Source: Phycisphaeraceae bacterium
Lineage (GTDB): Bacteria; Planctomycetota; Phycisphaerae; Phycisphaerales; Phycisphaeraceae
Reading direction: 5' to 3'
Assembly: GCA_028284155.1 (NCBI GenBank)
Contig: JANQSF010000054.1
Span: 1-64,000 of the forward strand
DNA: 64,000 nt
Below are positions 52,568 through 59,954 of the stretch, piece by piece (position 1 is the stretch's first letter; every line of letters begins with the position of its first letter). The notes beneath the pieces were generated by a model. The model was given only the letters and a program-made list of their open reading frames with translations, was not told the DNA's origin and did not search any database. Both the position numbers and the translations under genes were made by a program.

Positions 52568-52646
52568 ATGATTGAGCCCTACTTTCGAGGCCGCTGAAGC
52601 GGCCCCGCCTTTGGGATTGAAGTCGCCCAATTGATGATTGAATCAC

Positions 52647-52677
52647 AAACGCCCCGATCACGCGGTCGGGGCGTTTT
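52647..52677 (+). terminator. intrinsic terminator just upstream of purL
   Basis: A ten-pair stem (AACGCCCCGA with TCGGGGCGTT) closes an eight-base loop and continues into TTTT. It ends transcription of the propeller gene. Its last T is only 15 bases from the purL start codon, so it also forms the purL leader unless purL has a promoter upstream of it, which raises the possibility of attenuation. Confidence 0.88.
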
Positions 52678-52691
52678 GCTATCGTGCGGGT

Positions 52692-55600
52692 ATGACCGCG
52701 ATGACGACCCCACCGCCTGTCGACGCCGCGCCCGCGCGGCGTGTTCACCGTATTGAAGTCTGGCCCGTCGAGGGCGAGCCGGACGCCCATGCGCGCCAGC
52801 ACATCGACGCCGCGCGGCGTGCGTTCGGTCATGCCGTGTCATTGCGCGCGGCGCGGGTCTTTCTGATCGAGGCGGCGCTGTCCGATACGCAGGTCGAACA
52901 AATCGCGCGTGAGTTGTTGGCTGACCCGGTCAATCAGCGGCCCGTCATCGGCGTCGGTGACGCGCCCGAGCACGGGCAGACGGTCGAGACGCACTTCAAG
53001 CCGGGCGTGATGGACCCGGTCGCGCAGTCGACGCGCGCGGCGATCGGCGAGATGCTGCCGGCGCTCGACGTGGCCGAGGTCGAAGTCCGCACCGGACATC
53101 GCTACGACATCCTCGGAACAGACGCACTCCCGGAAGTGGCCAAACGGTTCGCTGAACAGTACCTGGCCAACCCGGTGATTCAGGACGTTTCGACCCGGCC
53201 GGTGCACCCCGAGTCTTTCCCGCACACGCAGGCGTACACGCTCGACCTGCGGCACGTGGCGGTGCGCGAGTTGGACGACGTCGCGCTGGAAAAACTGTCG
53301 CACGAAGGCGACCTGGCACTCGACCTGACCGAGATGCGGGCGGTGCGCGACTACTACCGGCGGCTCGGCCGAGAGGCGACGGACATCGAACTGGAGACGA
53401 TCGCGCAGACGTGGAGCGAGCACTGCGTGCACAAGACGCTCAAGGCGACGGTGCGGTACTTCGGGGGGCAGGAGACAGGAGACAGGGAACAGGGGGCAGG
53501 AGACAGGAGCACAGGGCGGCAGCCCAGTGCCACGCCCAATCAACGCGCACTGCACCCGTCGCCCAACATCGACTCGCCTGACTACTTCCGCGGCCGCCCG
53601 GGTCACACGGTCAACGACGACGGTTCGGTCACGATCGAGAACATCCTCAAGAGCACAATCGCGGCGGCGACGCACCAACTGACGCAGGGCGACGATGCGC
53701 CGTGCCGCGACTTCTGCATCAGTGTGTTCACGGACAACGCGGGCGTCGTCCGCTTCGACGAAGAGGACGCCGTCTGTATCAAGGTCGAAACGCACAACCG
53801 CCCCAGCGCCATCGAGCCGTACGGCGGCGCGGCGACGGGCATCGGCGGCTGCATCCGCGACATCATGGGCACGGGCCTCGCGGCGCTGCCCGTGGCGAAT
53901 ACGGACGTGTTCTGTGTCGCGCCGCCGGAGGGGATTGCCGATTTGCGATCGCCGATTGCCGATGTCTCGCGGTCGTACGATGCCAATGACGCGCCACAAC
54001 AAGACAAATCGAAAATCGACAATCGGCAATCGGCAATCCCCGAAGGCGTGATCCCCCCGCGCCAAATCCTCGAACAGGTCGTGGCCGGCGTGCGTGACTA
54101 CGGCAACCGGATGGGCATCCCGACGGTGAACGGCGCGGTGTGGTTTCACGAGGACTACGTCGCGAACCCGCTGGTCTATTGCGGGTGTATTGGGATCATG
54201 CCGTTGGACAAGTGTTTCGGCGACCCGCAGCCGGGCGACCGGATCATCGCGCTGGGCGGCGCGACGGGGCGTGACGGCATCCACGGTGCGACGTTTTCGA
54301 GTCTGACGACTCAGCACACGTCGGCCCAGCGTTTTTCGCACGCGGTGCAGATCGGCAACCCGATCACGCAAAAGACGGTGCTCGACGTGATCATGCAGGC
54401 GCGCGGCGGCGCGGGCGACGAACCGCTATACCACGCGATCACCGACTGCGGCGCGGGCGGCTTCTCCAGCGCGGTCGGCGAGATGGGTGAGAAGGTCGGC
54501 GCACGCGTCACGCTCGAAACCGCGCCGCTGAAATACGACGGGTTGACGTACACGGAGGTCTGGATCAGCGAGGCGCAGGAGCGCATGGTGTTGGCCGTGC
54601 CGCCGGACAAGGCCGACCGCTTGCGCGAACTGTGCGACGCCGAGGACGTGTCGTTCTGCGACCTGGGCGAGTTCGGGCAGACGGATGCAGACGGACAACC
54701 CGAATTGATCCTGACGTACGAAGGGACCGAGGTCGGTCGGCTGTCGATGGGTTTTCTGCACGACGGCGTGCCGATGCCGGTGAGGGAGGCAAGGCGGGGG
54801 GAGAGGCACGGAGGCACGGAGGCACGGAGGCACGAAGGGGTTTTGCAGTCGCGTGCAGATGTCGGTAGCGAAACCCTCCGTGTCTCCGTGCCTTCGGGCC
54901 TTCGTGCCTTGCTAGCCCACCCCAACATCGCCAGCAAGCACTGGATCATCCGTCAATACGACCACGAGGTGCAGGCGGGCAGCGTGGTCAAGCCGCTGCT
55001 TGGACCGGGCCAGGACGGGCCGGGCGACGCGGCGGTGGTTCGGCCGAAGATGGGCAGCGACCGCGCGGTGGCGATCGGGTGCGGCCTGGCGCCGAACGTG
55101 TCGGAGAAGGCGACGCAGCGCGGCCGGGCGCGCGACGGCGACAGCTACGCGGCCGCGTTGCACGGCATCGACGAAGCGGTGCGCAACGTCGTCTGCGTCG
55201 GGGCCGACCCGGACCGCATCGCGATCCTCGACAACTTCTGTTGGCCGTCGTGCAAAGTGCCGGCCAACATGGCGTCGCTCGTCCGCGCGGCCGAGGCGTG
55301 CTACGACGGAGCGCTGGCGTACAAGACGCCGTTCGTCTCGGGCAAGGACTCGCTGAACAACCAACACACGACCAAGGACGGCCGACTCATCGCGATCCCA
55401 CCGACTCTGTTGATCACGGCGATGGGCATTGTCGACGACGCGCGGCGTTGCGTGACGATGGACGCCAAGGCCGCGGGCAACCTGTTGCTGGTCGTCGGCA
55501 AGACGACGCCGGCGATGGGCGGGTCGCACTATGTGATGATCAGCGGGAACACGGCGGTTGACCTGTCGATCCCGCGCGTCGACCTGCAAGCGGGGCCGAC

Positions 55601-55994
55601 CAACGCGCGGGCCGTGGCCGGCTTGATCGCCGACGGATTGATCGCGTCGGCGCACGACTGTTCGGACGGCGGGCTGCTGGTCGCGGCGGCGGAGATGGCG
55701 TTCGCCGGCCGCGTCGGGCTTGATCTGGACCTGTCGGGCGTGCCGTCAGACAGTGTGTTAGACACAACCGAGGCGTGTTTCGCTGAGACGCCGAGCCGAT
55801 ACCTGATCGAGGTTGCGCCGTCCCACGCGGACGCCGTGTTGCGCCGGCTTGAAGAGGCCGGCGTCGCGTGGGGCGAGGTCGGGCGGTTCGCGGACCACGA
55901 CCGGCTGACCGTACGCACGCCGCGCGACGGGCGATTACTTGACGGATCGCTTGACGACCTGCGACAGGCTTGGCTGGGGACACTTGATTGGTAA
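52692..55994 (+). CDS. purL: phosphoribosylformylglycinamidine synthase, PurS-PurL fusion type
   Basis: An 1100-residue enzyme of purine synthesis that makes FGAM from FGAR using ATP and ammonia. The first ~230 residues resemble two PurS-like units (HRIEVWPVEGEPDAHARQHI; HTQAYTLDLRHVAVRELDDV). The PurL core begins DYYRRLGREATDIELETIAQ with catalytic WSEHCVHKTLK, then ETHNRPSAIEPYGGAATGIG and later PFVSGKDSLNNQ and ASAHDCSDGGLLVAAAEMAF. No glutaminase domain is attached, so a separate PurQ is expected. Three in-frame segments absent from normal PurL are encoded by repeats at 53467-53516, 53930-54041 and 54790-54913. All keep frame. The enzyme is essential in most conditions, so it is probably active, or the inserts are tolerated as loops. 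Confidence 0.95.
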   Translation: MTAMTTPPPVDAAPARRVHRIEVWPVEGEPDAHARQHIDAARRAFGHAVSLRAARVFLIEAALSDTQVEQIARELLADPVNQRPVIGVGDAPEHGQTVETHFKPGVMDPVAQSTRAAIGEMLPALDVAEVEVRTGHRYDILGTDALPEVAKRFAEQYLANPVIQDVSTRPVHPESFPHTQAYTLDLRHVAVRELDDVALEKLSHEGDLALDLTEMRAVRDYYRRLGREATDIELETIAQTWSEHCVHKTLKATVRYFGGQETGDREQGAGDRSTGRQPSATPNQRALHPSPNIDSPDYFRGRPGHTVNDDGSVTIENILKSTIAAATHQLTQGDDAPCRDFCISVFTDNAGVVRFDEEDAVCIKVETHNRPSAIEPYGGAATGIGGCIRDIMGTGLAALPVANTDVFCVAPPEGIADLRSPIADVSRSYDANDAPQQDKSKIDNRQSAIPEGVIPPRQILEQVVAGVRDYGNRMGIPTVNGAVWFHEDYVANPLVYCGCIGIMPLDKCFGDPQPGDRIIALGGATGRDGIHGATFSSLTTQHTSAQRFSHAVQIGNPITQKTVLDVIMQARGGAGDEPLYHAITDCGAGGFSSAVGEMGEKVGARVTLETAPLKYDGLTYTEVWISEAQERMVLAVPPDKADRLRELCDAEDVSFCDLGEFGQTDADGQPELILTYEGTEVGRLSMGFLHDGVPMPVREARRGERHGGTEARRHEGVLQSRADVGSETLRVSVPSGLRALLAHPNIASKHWIIRQYDHEVQAGSVVKPLLGPGQDGPGDAAVVRPKMGSDRAVAIGCGLAPNVSEKATQRGRARDGDSYAAALHGIDEAVRNVVCVGADPDRIAILDNFCWPSCKVPANMASLVRAAEACYDGALAYKTPFVSGKDSLNNQHTTKDGRLIAIPPTLLITAMGIVDDARRCVTMDAKAAGNLLLVVGKTTPAMGGSHYVMISGNTAVDLSIPRVDLQAGPTNARAVAGLIADGLIASAHDCSDGGLLVAAAEMAFAGRVGLDLDLSGVPSDSVLDTTEACFAETPSRYLIEVAPSHADAVLRRLEEAGVAWGEVGRFADHDRLTVRTPRDGRLLDGSLDDLRQAWLGTLDW
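53467..53516. repeat. in-frame repeat arm in purL (GGAGACAGG words)
   Basis: Near-tandem GGAGACAGG/GGGAACAGG words encode GQETGDREQGAGDRSTG directly after the catalytic HCVHKTLK strand. No inverted arm follows. The length keeps the reading frame. Confidence 0.85.
53930..54041. repeat. in-frame palindromic element in purL (GATTGCCGAT words)
   Basis: The tips GGGGATTGCCGATT and AATCGGCAATCCCC are perfect inverted copies of 14 bases, with further CGATTGCCGAT words inside. The insert adds about 38 residues (from IADLRSPIADVSRSYD) and leaves PEG duplicated on both sides. The same words form the element at 38870-38999. Confidence 0.93.
54790..54913. repeat. in-frame palindromic element in purL (GGCACGGAGGCACGG words)
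   Basis: The left arm has four GGCACGGA words; the right arm has inverted CCGTGTCTCCGTGCCTTCG words; both tips read GCAAGGC/GCCTTGC. It encodes roughly RRGERHGGTEARRHEG through VSVPSGLRAL inside PurL. The same words occur singly at 28378-28403. Confidence 0.93.
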
Positions 55995-56104
55995 CACGGT
56001 GTATGAATTGGGTGGCAGCGGCAATGGGGCGAAGCAATCCAGCCCCAGACAGATGGCCAACAAGCTGGGGTACGCCGAGCCTTTGCCAAAGCTATCTGGC
56101 TGTT

Positions 56105-56245
56105 CTACGCGACGAGTCTGTGCCAGACGAATAGAATCAGCGCCGCTATCAGGACGCCGACGACTGCGCCGATCAGGACGACGCTCAGGACGCCGACACC
56201 GCGCCCCAATCTTTTGGCAAGGCGTCGAGAAGATCGCTTCAACAT
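56105..56245 (-). CDS. small single-pass membrane protein
   Basis: A 46-residue product: a basic N-terminus (MLKRSSRRLAKRLGRG) followed by one strongly hydrophobic helix (VGVLSVVLIGAVVGVLIAAL) and the short tail WHRLVA. The charge layout suggests the N-terminus stays in the cytoplasm. There is no clear ribosome binding site, so confidence is moderate. It lies in the 500-base space between purL and the glycosyltransferase gene. I recognise no family. Confidence 0.5.
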   Translation of the reverse strand: MLKRSSRRLAKRLGRGVGVLSVVLIGAVVGVLIAALILFVWHRLVA

Positions 56246-56496
56246 GGCGAAAGGTCCGGAACCCGCTCACGCGGAGTCTAACCGATCCGCGTCGTCTTCA
56301 CAAGAGTATCGGCCGCACGACAGGGACGATCCACCACGCAACGTTCGAATAGATGACGTTCGACGCAGACCCGGCATTGGATTGCCTGATAAGGGCAAGC
56401 CCAAATCGCTCCGGACGCCCCACGATTGGCCAGGCGTCAGGTCGACGGTGCTTGGGCTTTCATTGTGTTTGATGACCGATAACGGCTTTCAGACAC
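56246..56496. other. gap between the small membrane protein and the glycosyltransferase gene
   Basis: A plus-strand frame is open here, giving a polar, basic product without homology I know, but it runs 44 bases into the glycosyltransferase gene and has no good start signal. An inverted pair AAGCCCAA/TTGGGCTT with a long loop (about 56399-56458) is the only structure seen. Confidence 0.4.
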
Positions 56497-57789
56497 TCAG
56501 CCGCGCCGCGGCGCCGCCGCCTGCTCGATCAGGTCGCTAGTCAGTTGCAACGCGGCTTCAGGGTCGACCCGCCGCTTGGCGCGGACGCAGGCGTCGCGCA
56601 CCTCATCACTCTCGATCAAGGCGCTCAACGTCTGAGCAACGCGTCTGGGCTTGAAGCGCCGCGGCGTGACCCACGTGCCGACGCCCAGCCGCTTGAGGCG
56701 CATCGCGTTGTCCGGCTGATCGAAACCGAGCGGCATGACGACCTGCGGCACGCCGGCCCGCAGGCCCTGCCCGCACGTGCCGATGCCGCCGTGGTGGACG
56801 ACGGCGGCGCACCTCGGGAAGACCTGCGAAAAAGGCGCATAGGCGACATGCATCACGTGATCGGGCAGCGGGTCGGGCAGTTGCTCGGGGTAACGTGTCA
56901 GCAGCAGCGCGCGTCGGCCCATGAGTGCCGTCGCGTCGATCGCCGCGCGGAAAAACATCGGGCCGTGCATGTTTGCGCTGCCCGGCGTGAAGGCGATCGG
57001 CGCGTCGCTCGACCCACCCGCGCGCCCAGCCCCGAGGAACGACTCTAACGCGTGATTCGTCTCGTGCTGACCCGACTCGTCCCAGAGCGGGAAGCCGGTG
57101 AGCCGGGTTTGTGGTGGCCAATCGGGCTGTGGCGGGCCGAACCACTGCGGGAATAGACCGATCACGCGGCGCGGCGAGTTGACCCACGAGCGGAACGGGC
57201 GACGCACCGGCGGCAGGTCGAGTTCGCGCCGCCAACGGTTCAGCTCCGGCTCGATGTGGCGGTCGATGAACACGCGGTCGACGAACCACCAGAGCAGTCG
57301 TTTCAACGGCATCGGCAGGATGGAAAAATCGACGCCGGGCAGGTGGATCGCCATTTTTTCGAGGCTGCGCAACGCCGACGGGGCGAGGTGGATCGTCACG
57401 GCGTTGACGGAGCGTTTGTCTTCGAGCATGCGCGCGGCGAACGCGATCGAGTGACCAACGAGCACCGTGCTGTCCACGTCGTCGATCAGACTGTCGATCG
57501 TGTCGTACGCGTCGCGCATCCGTGTCGCAATCATGCGCAGGATCGACGGCAAGCCCTTGCGCGGGTGCCAGAGGTCGGGATTGCGCAGCAGCTCGTTGAA
57601 CTCCTCGGCCGTGCCCAAAGCGTGAAACGTCAACCCCGCGCGTTCGACGACGTCCTTGAACGGTTCGGACGTGACAACGGTGACATCATGACCGCGTTGC
57701 TTAAGGGCTCGGCCGACGCCGACGTACGGATGCACGTCGCCGCTGGAACCGACGGGCGTGAGGATGATGCGGAGCGGGTCGCGCGGCAT
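56497..57789 (-). CDS. GT1-family glycosyltransferase (UDP-glycosyltransferase-like)
   Basis: A 430-residue two-domain glycosyltransferase of the UGT/MGT type. The N-terminal acceptor domain starts IILTPVGSSGDVHPYVGVGR with the conserved catalytic His region. The C-terminal donor domain has AFTPGSANMHG and the nucleotide-sugar signature FPRCAAVVHHGGIGTCGQGL followed by PQVVMPLGFDQPDNAMRLK. Relatives glycosylate lipids, macrolides or rhamnolipid precursors. No signal peptide; probably cytoplasmic or membrane-associated. No biosynthetic cluster surrounds it, so the acceptor is unknown. Confidence 0.92.
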   Translation of the reverse strand: MPRDPLRIILTPVGSSGDVHPYVGVGRALKQRGHDVTVVTSEPFKDVVERAGLTFHALGTAEEFNELLRNPDLWHPRKGLPSILRMIATRMRDAYDTIDSLIDDVDSTVLVGHSIAFAARMLEDKRSVNAVTIHLAPSALRSLEKMAIHLPGVDFSILPMPLKRLLWWFVDRVFIDRHIEPELNRWRRELDLPPVRRPFRSWVNSPRRVIGLFPQWFGPPQPDWPPQTRLTGFPLWDESGQHETNHALESFLGAGRAGGSSDAPIAFTPGSANMHGPMFFRAAIDATALMGRRALLLTRYPEQLPDPLPDHVMHVAYAPFSQVFPRCAAVVHHGGIGTCGQGLRAGVPQVVMPLGFDQPDNAMRLKRLGVGTWVTPRRFKPRRVAQTLSALIESDEVRDACVRAKRRVDPEAALQLTSDLIEQAAAPRRG

Positions 57790-57819
57790 GGCGCGCGATG
57801 GTAGGCGGGGGAGAGGGCG

Positions 57820-57910
57820 GAATGAAGAATGGCGAATATCGATTTGCGAAGTCGGAGCACTCAGTCGGCCGCGCGGCCGCTGTCCGACTTCGTCATTCGC
57901 TATTCACTTC
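57820..57910. repeat. tandem-word palindrome (AATGGCGAAT / ATTCGCTATT)
   Basis: The left arm (57820-57855) and right arm (57884-57910) are imperfect inverted copies sharing GCGAA and GAAGTCGG. The inner GCGGCCGCGCGGCCG palindrome adds a second stem. The right arm contains the TGA stop codon (57904-57906) of the minus-strand gene. Confidence 0.85.
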
Positions 57911-58956
57911 TTTCCAGTCGTTGCCGCCTTGTACAACCGCAATGCATGCGCCGCGTGGTATAGGCTGCCGTCGCTGATGATGCTCGTCGGGTGTTTCTCC
58001 AAAACCTCGACCAGGCGTTTGACGCCGCGCACGACCCAGGGCTCGCGCAGTTGGTCTGGCGTCAGCGCGACGCTGAGCCATTCGAGCGTGTGGCCCGTCG
58101 CCCACACGAGGTGCTTGGGCGTCGCCGCCAGTCGTGAGCCACGGAACATGCCCACGGAGAACGACCCGTCCTTCTGTTGATACCTCTTGGCCAACGCGGC
58201 GTGCTTGTCGAGATACTGCCGCGCTTCATCCCACACCCCCTCGACCTTGCCGCCCTGTTGTCGCCACTTGTTCAACGCGTAGGCCACGCCGTACAGGTGG
58301 TGCGGGCCGCCCTCGGTCTCGCGGTTGGTGTCACGTTTGACGGCGATCTGCGCGATGTCGGCGATCGTGTACGTCTTGCCGTCCTTCGCCTCCCACTTGT
58401 CGTCGAACGACAGGTACGTCGTAAACGCGACGAGCGTCCAGCCGACCTCCTGATTGTCCTTCAGGTTCCGCTTCGACGCGGCGAGTTTGTCCTGCAGCGT
58501 GAATGTCTTGCCGTCGTCGGCCACGAGTTGCAGCTTCAACGGCACGCCCGCGTCGGCGAAGGCCATCAGAAACTGGTCCACGTGGTCCTGAATGAGGAAC
58601 GACTGACGCATGCCGAAACTGAGCCCGCGCGTCGGCAGAGCCGGCTCGCCCTTGTCGTTTCGCCAGATGCGCTTGCCGTCGTGGCGGGCCTGCGTCAGCA
58701 GGTACTCGATCGCGTTGACCTTCTTGCCCGACTCTGCGTCGGTGACGGTCATGTCCTTCTCGTACGCGATGACGGCGTGCATCACGACCCAGGGCGTGTT
58801 CGTGTCGCTGCGCAGCTCGCGGGCGTGGATCTTTTTGATCACGCCGTCCATGCGTGCGTTGAGGTCGCCGTCGGCTGCGTGCGTCGTTGCGGCGAGGAAC
58901 AAACCACCGAGGACACCGAGTGCACCGAGGAGGAAAGGGAGGGATCGGCTGGTCAT
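57904..58956 (-). CDS. secreted alpha-helical toroid-like protein of unknown function
   Basis: A 350-residue exported protein. The ATG at 58956 opens a signal peptide whose core LLGALGVLGG is encoded by a CACCGAG-type repeat. The mature protein is helical with repeated aromatic/histidine phrases (NTPWVVMHAVIAYEKDM, HHLYGVAYALNKWRQ, WATGHTLEWLSVAL, SDGSLYHAAHALRLYKA). This pattern resembles alpha/alpha toroids such as terpenoid cyclase or glycan-lyase folds. I do not recognise a named family. It lies 55 bases after the ThuA gene and is probably cotranscribed. A repeat element supplies the stop codon. Confidence 0.75.
   Translation of the reverse strand: MTSRSLPFLLGALGVLGGLFLAATTHAADGDLNARMDGVIKKIHARELRSDTNTPWVVMHAVIAYEKDMTVTDAESGKKVNAIEYLLTQARHDGKRIWRNDKGEPALPTRGLSFGMRQSFLIQDHVDQFLMAFADAGVPLKLQLVADDGKTFTLQDKLAASKRNLKDNQEVGWTLVAFTTYLSFDDKWEAKDGKTYTIADIAQIAVKRDTNRETEGGPHHLYGVAYALNKWRQQGGKVEGVWDEARQYLDKHAALAKRYQQKDGSFSVGMFRGSRLAATPKHLVWATGHTLEWLSVALTPDQLREPWVVRGVKRLVEVLEKHPTSIISDGSLYHAAHALRLYKAATTGKK
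58903..58930. repeat. tandem-word repeat (ACCGAGG) encoding a signal-peptide core
   Basis: ACCACCGAGGACACCGAGTG and a further CACCGAGG are near-tandem words. On the minus strand they encode the hydrophobic LLGALGVLGG of the secreted protein above. No inverted arm was found. Confidence 0.75.
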
Positions 58957-59011
58957 GCGTTTTGCCCGGTTGCTCAAGAGAGAACGATCACTTCCAAACT
59001 CCAGCAAGTCG

Positions 59012-59818
59012 TCACTCCGCCGCCTTCGTCGGACCGTAACCGGGCATCGGCTTGCCCTTGTCGTCCAGCTTCTTGCACGCCCACAGCACACCGCGCGTCA
59101 GCATGTCCATGTATACCGGGTCGGTCATCGTCTCGTTGTGGTGACCCAGCGTCGTGCAAAACGCGCGTGTGCCCTTGTACTCGTTCGTCCAGACACACAC
59201 CTGTTGGCCCGCGCTCGTCCCGTCCTTGCTGCCCGTCCCCAGCGCGACCGCGCTCGGCAGCAGCTTTGTGTGGTACAGCTCGCCGTTGCGCGTGACCCAG
59301 TCCTTGGGCACGGTCGCCATCACGGGGTGCTCGGACTTGTTGATCTTGACGAAGATCTTGAACTTCGCGCCGTGGCGGCGCGACTCGACGCCCAGCAGAT
59401 TGTCCCACTCTTTCGTCTTGGCATCGCGGAACGTGTGCATCGCGCAGTGGATCGCGACCACGGCCGCGCCCGCGTCGTGGTGCGCCTGCACAAACTGCTC
59501 AATCACTATGTCATTCTTGAAGTGAGCCCAGCACTCGTTGTGCACGATCACGTCGTAACCCTTGGCGAAGTCCTTGTCGTAAAACATCTCCGGTGCCTCG
59601 CCGCGCTTGATGTTCTTGAAATGCTTGACCGTCCAGACGACGTTCGCCCGAGCGCTGACGCCCTTGGTGATGATCTCGATCTGCTTGACGTAGTCGTGGC
59701 AGCAGCCGCCGGTGATGAGCATGGCCTTGAGCGGCTTGGTCTTGTCAGCCGCGCCCGAAGGGGCGACCAGCGTCAGCAGGCAGACGGCAACAATCAGTCG
59801 AACAATCGCGTTTTGCAT
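59012..59818 (-). CDS. ThuA domain-containing secreted protein
   Basis: A 268-residue exported protein with GGAG eight bases upstream of the ATG at 59818 and a signal peptide (IVRLIVAVCLLTLVAPSGA). The ThuA-like, glutamine-amidotransferase fold is indicated by KAMLITGGCCHDYVKQIEII, YDVIVHNECWAHF, AVVAIHCAMHTFRD and a late AFCTTLGHHNETM. ThuA homologues are linked to trehalose and other sugar catabolism; planctomycetes have many secreted forms with unknown chemistry. It is divergent from the DUF1549/DUF1553 gene and upstream of the toroid-like gene. Confidence 0.9.
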   Translation of the reverse strand: MQNAIVRLIVAVCLLTLVAPSGAADKTKPLKAMLITGGCCHDYVKQIEIITKGVSARANVVWTVKHFKNIKRGEAPEMFYDKDFAKGYDVIVHNECWAHFKNDIVIEQFVQAHHDAGAAVVAIHCAMHTFRDAKTKEWDNLLGVESRRHGAKFKIFVKINKSEHPVMATVPKDWVTRNGELYHTKLLPSAVALGTGSKDGTSAGQQVCVWTNEYKGTRAFCTTLGHHNETMTDPVYMDMLTRGVLWACKKLDDKGKPMPGYGPTKAAE

Positions 59819-59954
59819 GGGTCAACTCCAGCTTGTCAGGGGTGATCGACGATTATACCGTCACGCCGAGCATGCCTACATGGCCGGCTCGATTGACCAA
59901 TCCCCTCAGCCGATGTCATACAATGTCGTGAATCCACCCAACCGAACTGCCGCC

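Noticed and set aside
53930-54041. CRISPR-like or intein insertion in purL
   Set aside because: The insert is a single inverted repeat with no regular spacers, and it is far too short for an intein with splice motifs.
52839-54371. 510-residue minus-strand frame opposite purL
   Set aside because: It is arginine-rich, without domains, and antisense to purL.
56244-56540. Plus-strand hypothetical gene downstream of purL
   Set aside because: The frame is open but polar and low in complexity, has no ribosome binding site, overlaps the glycosyltransferase gene and crosses the small membrane-protein gene.
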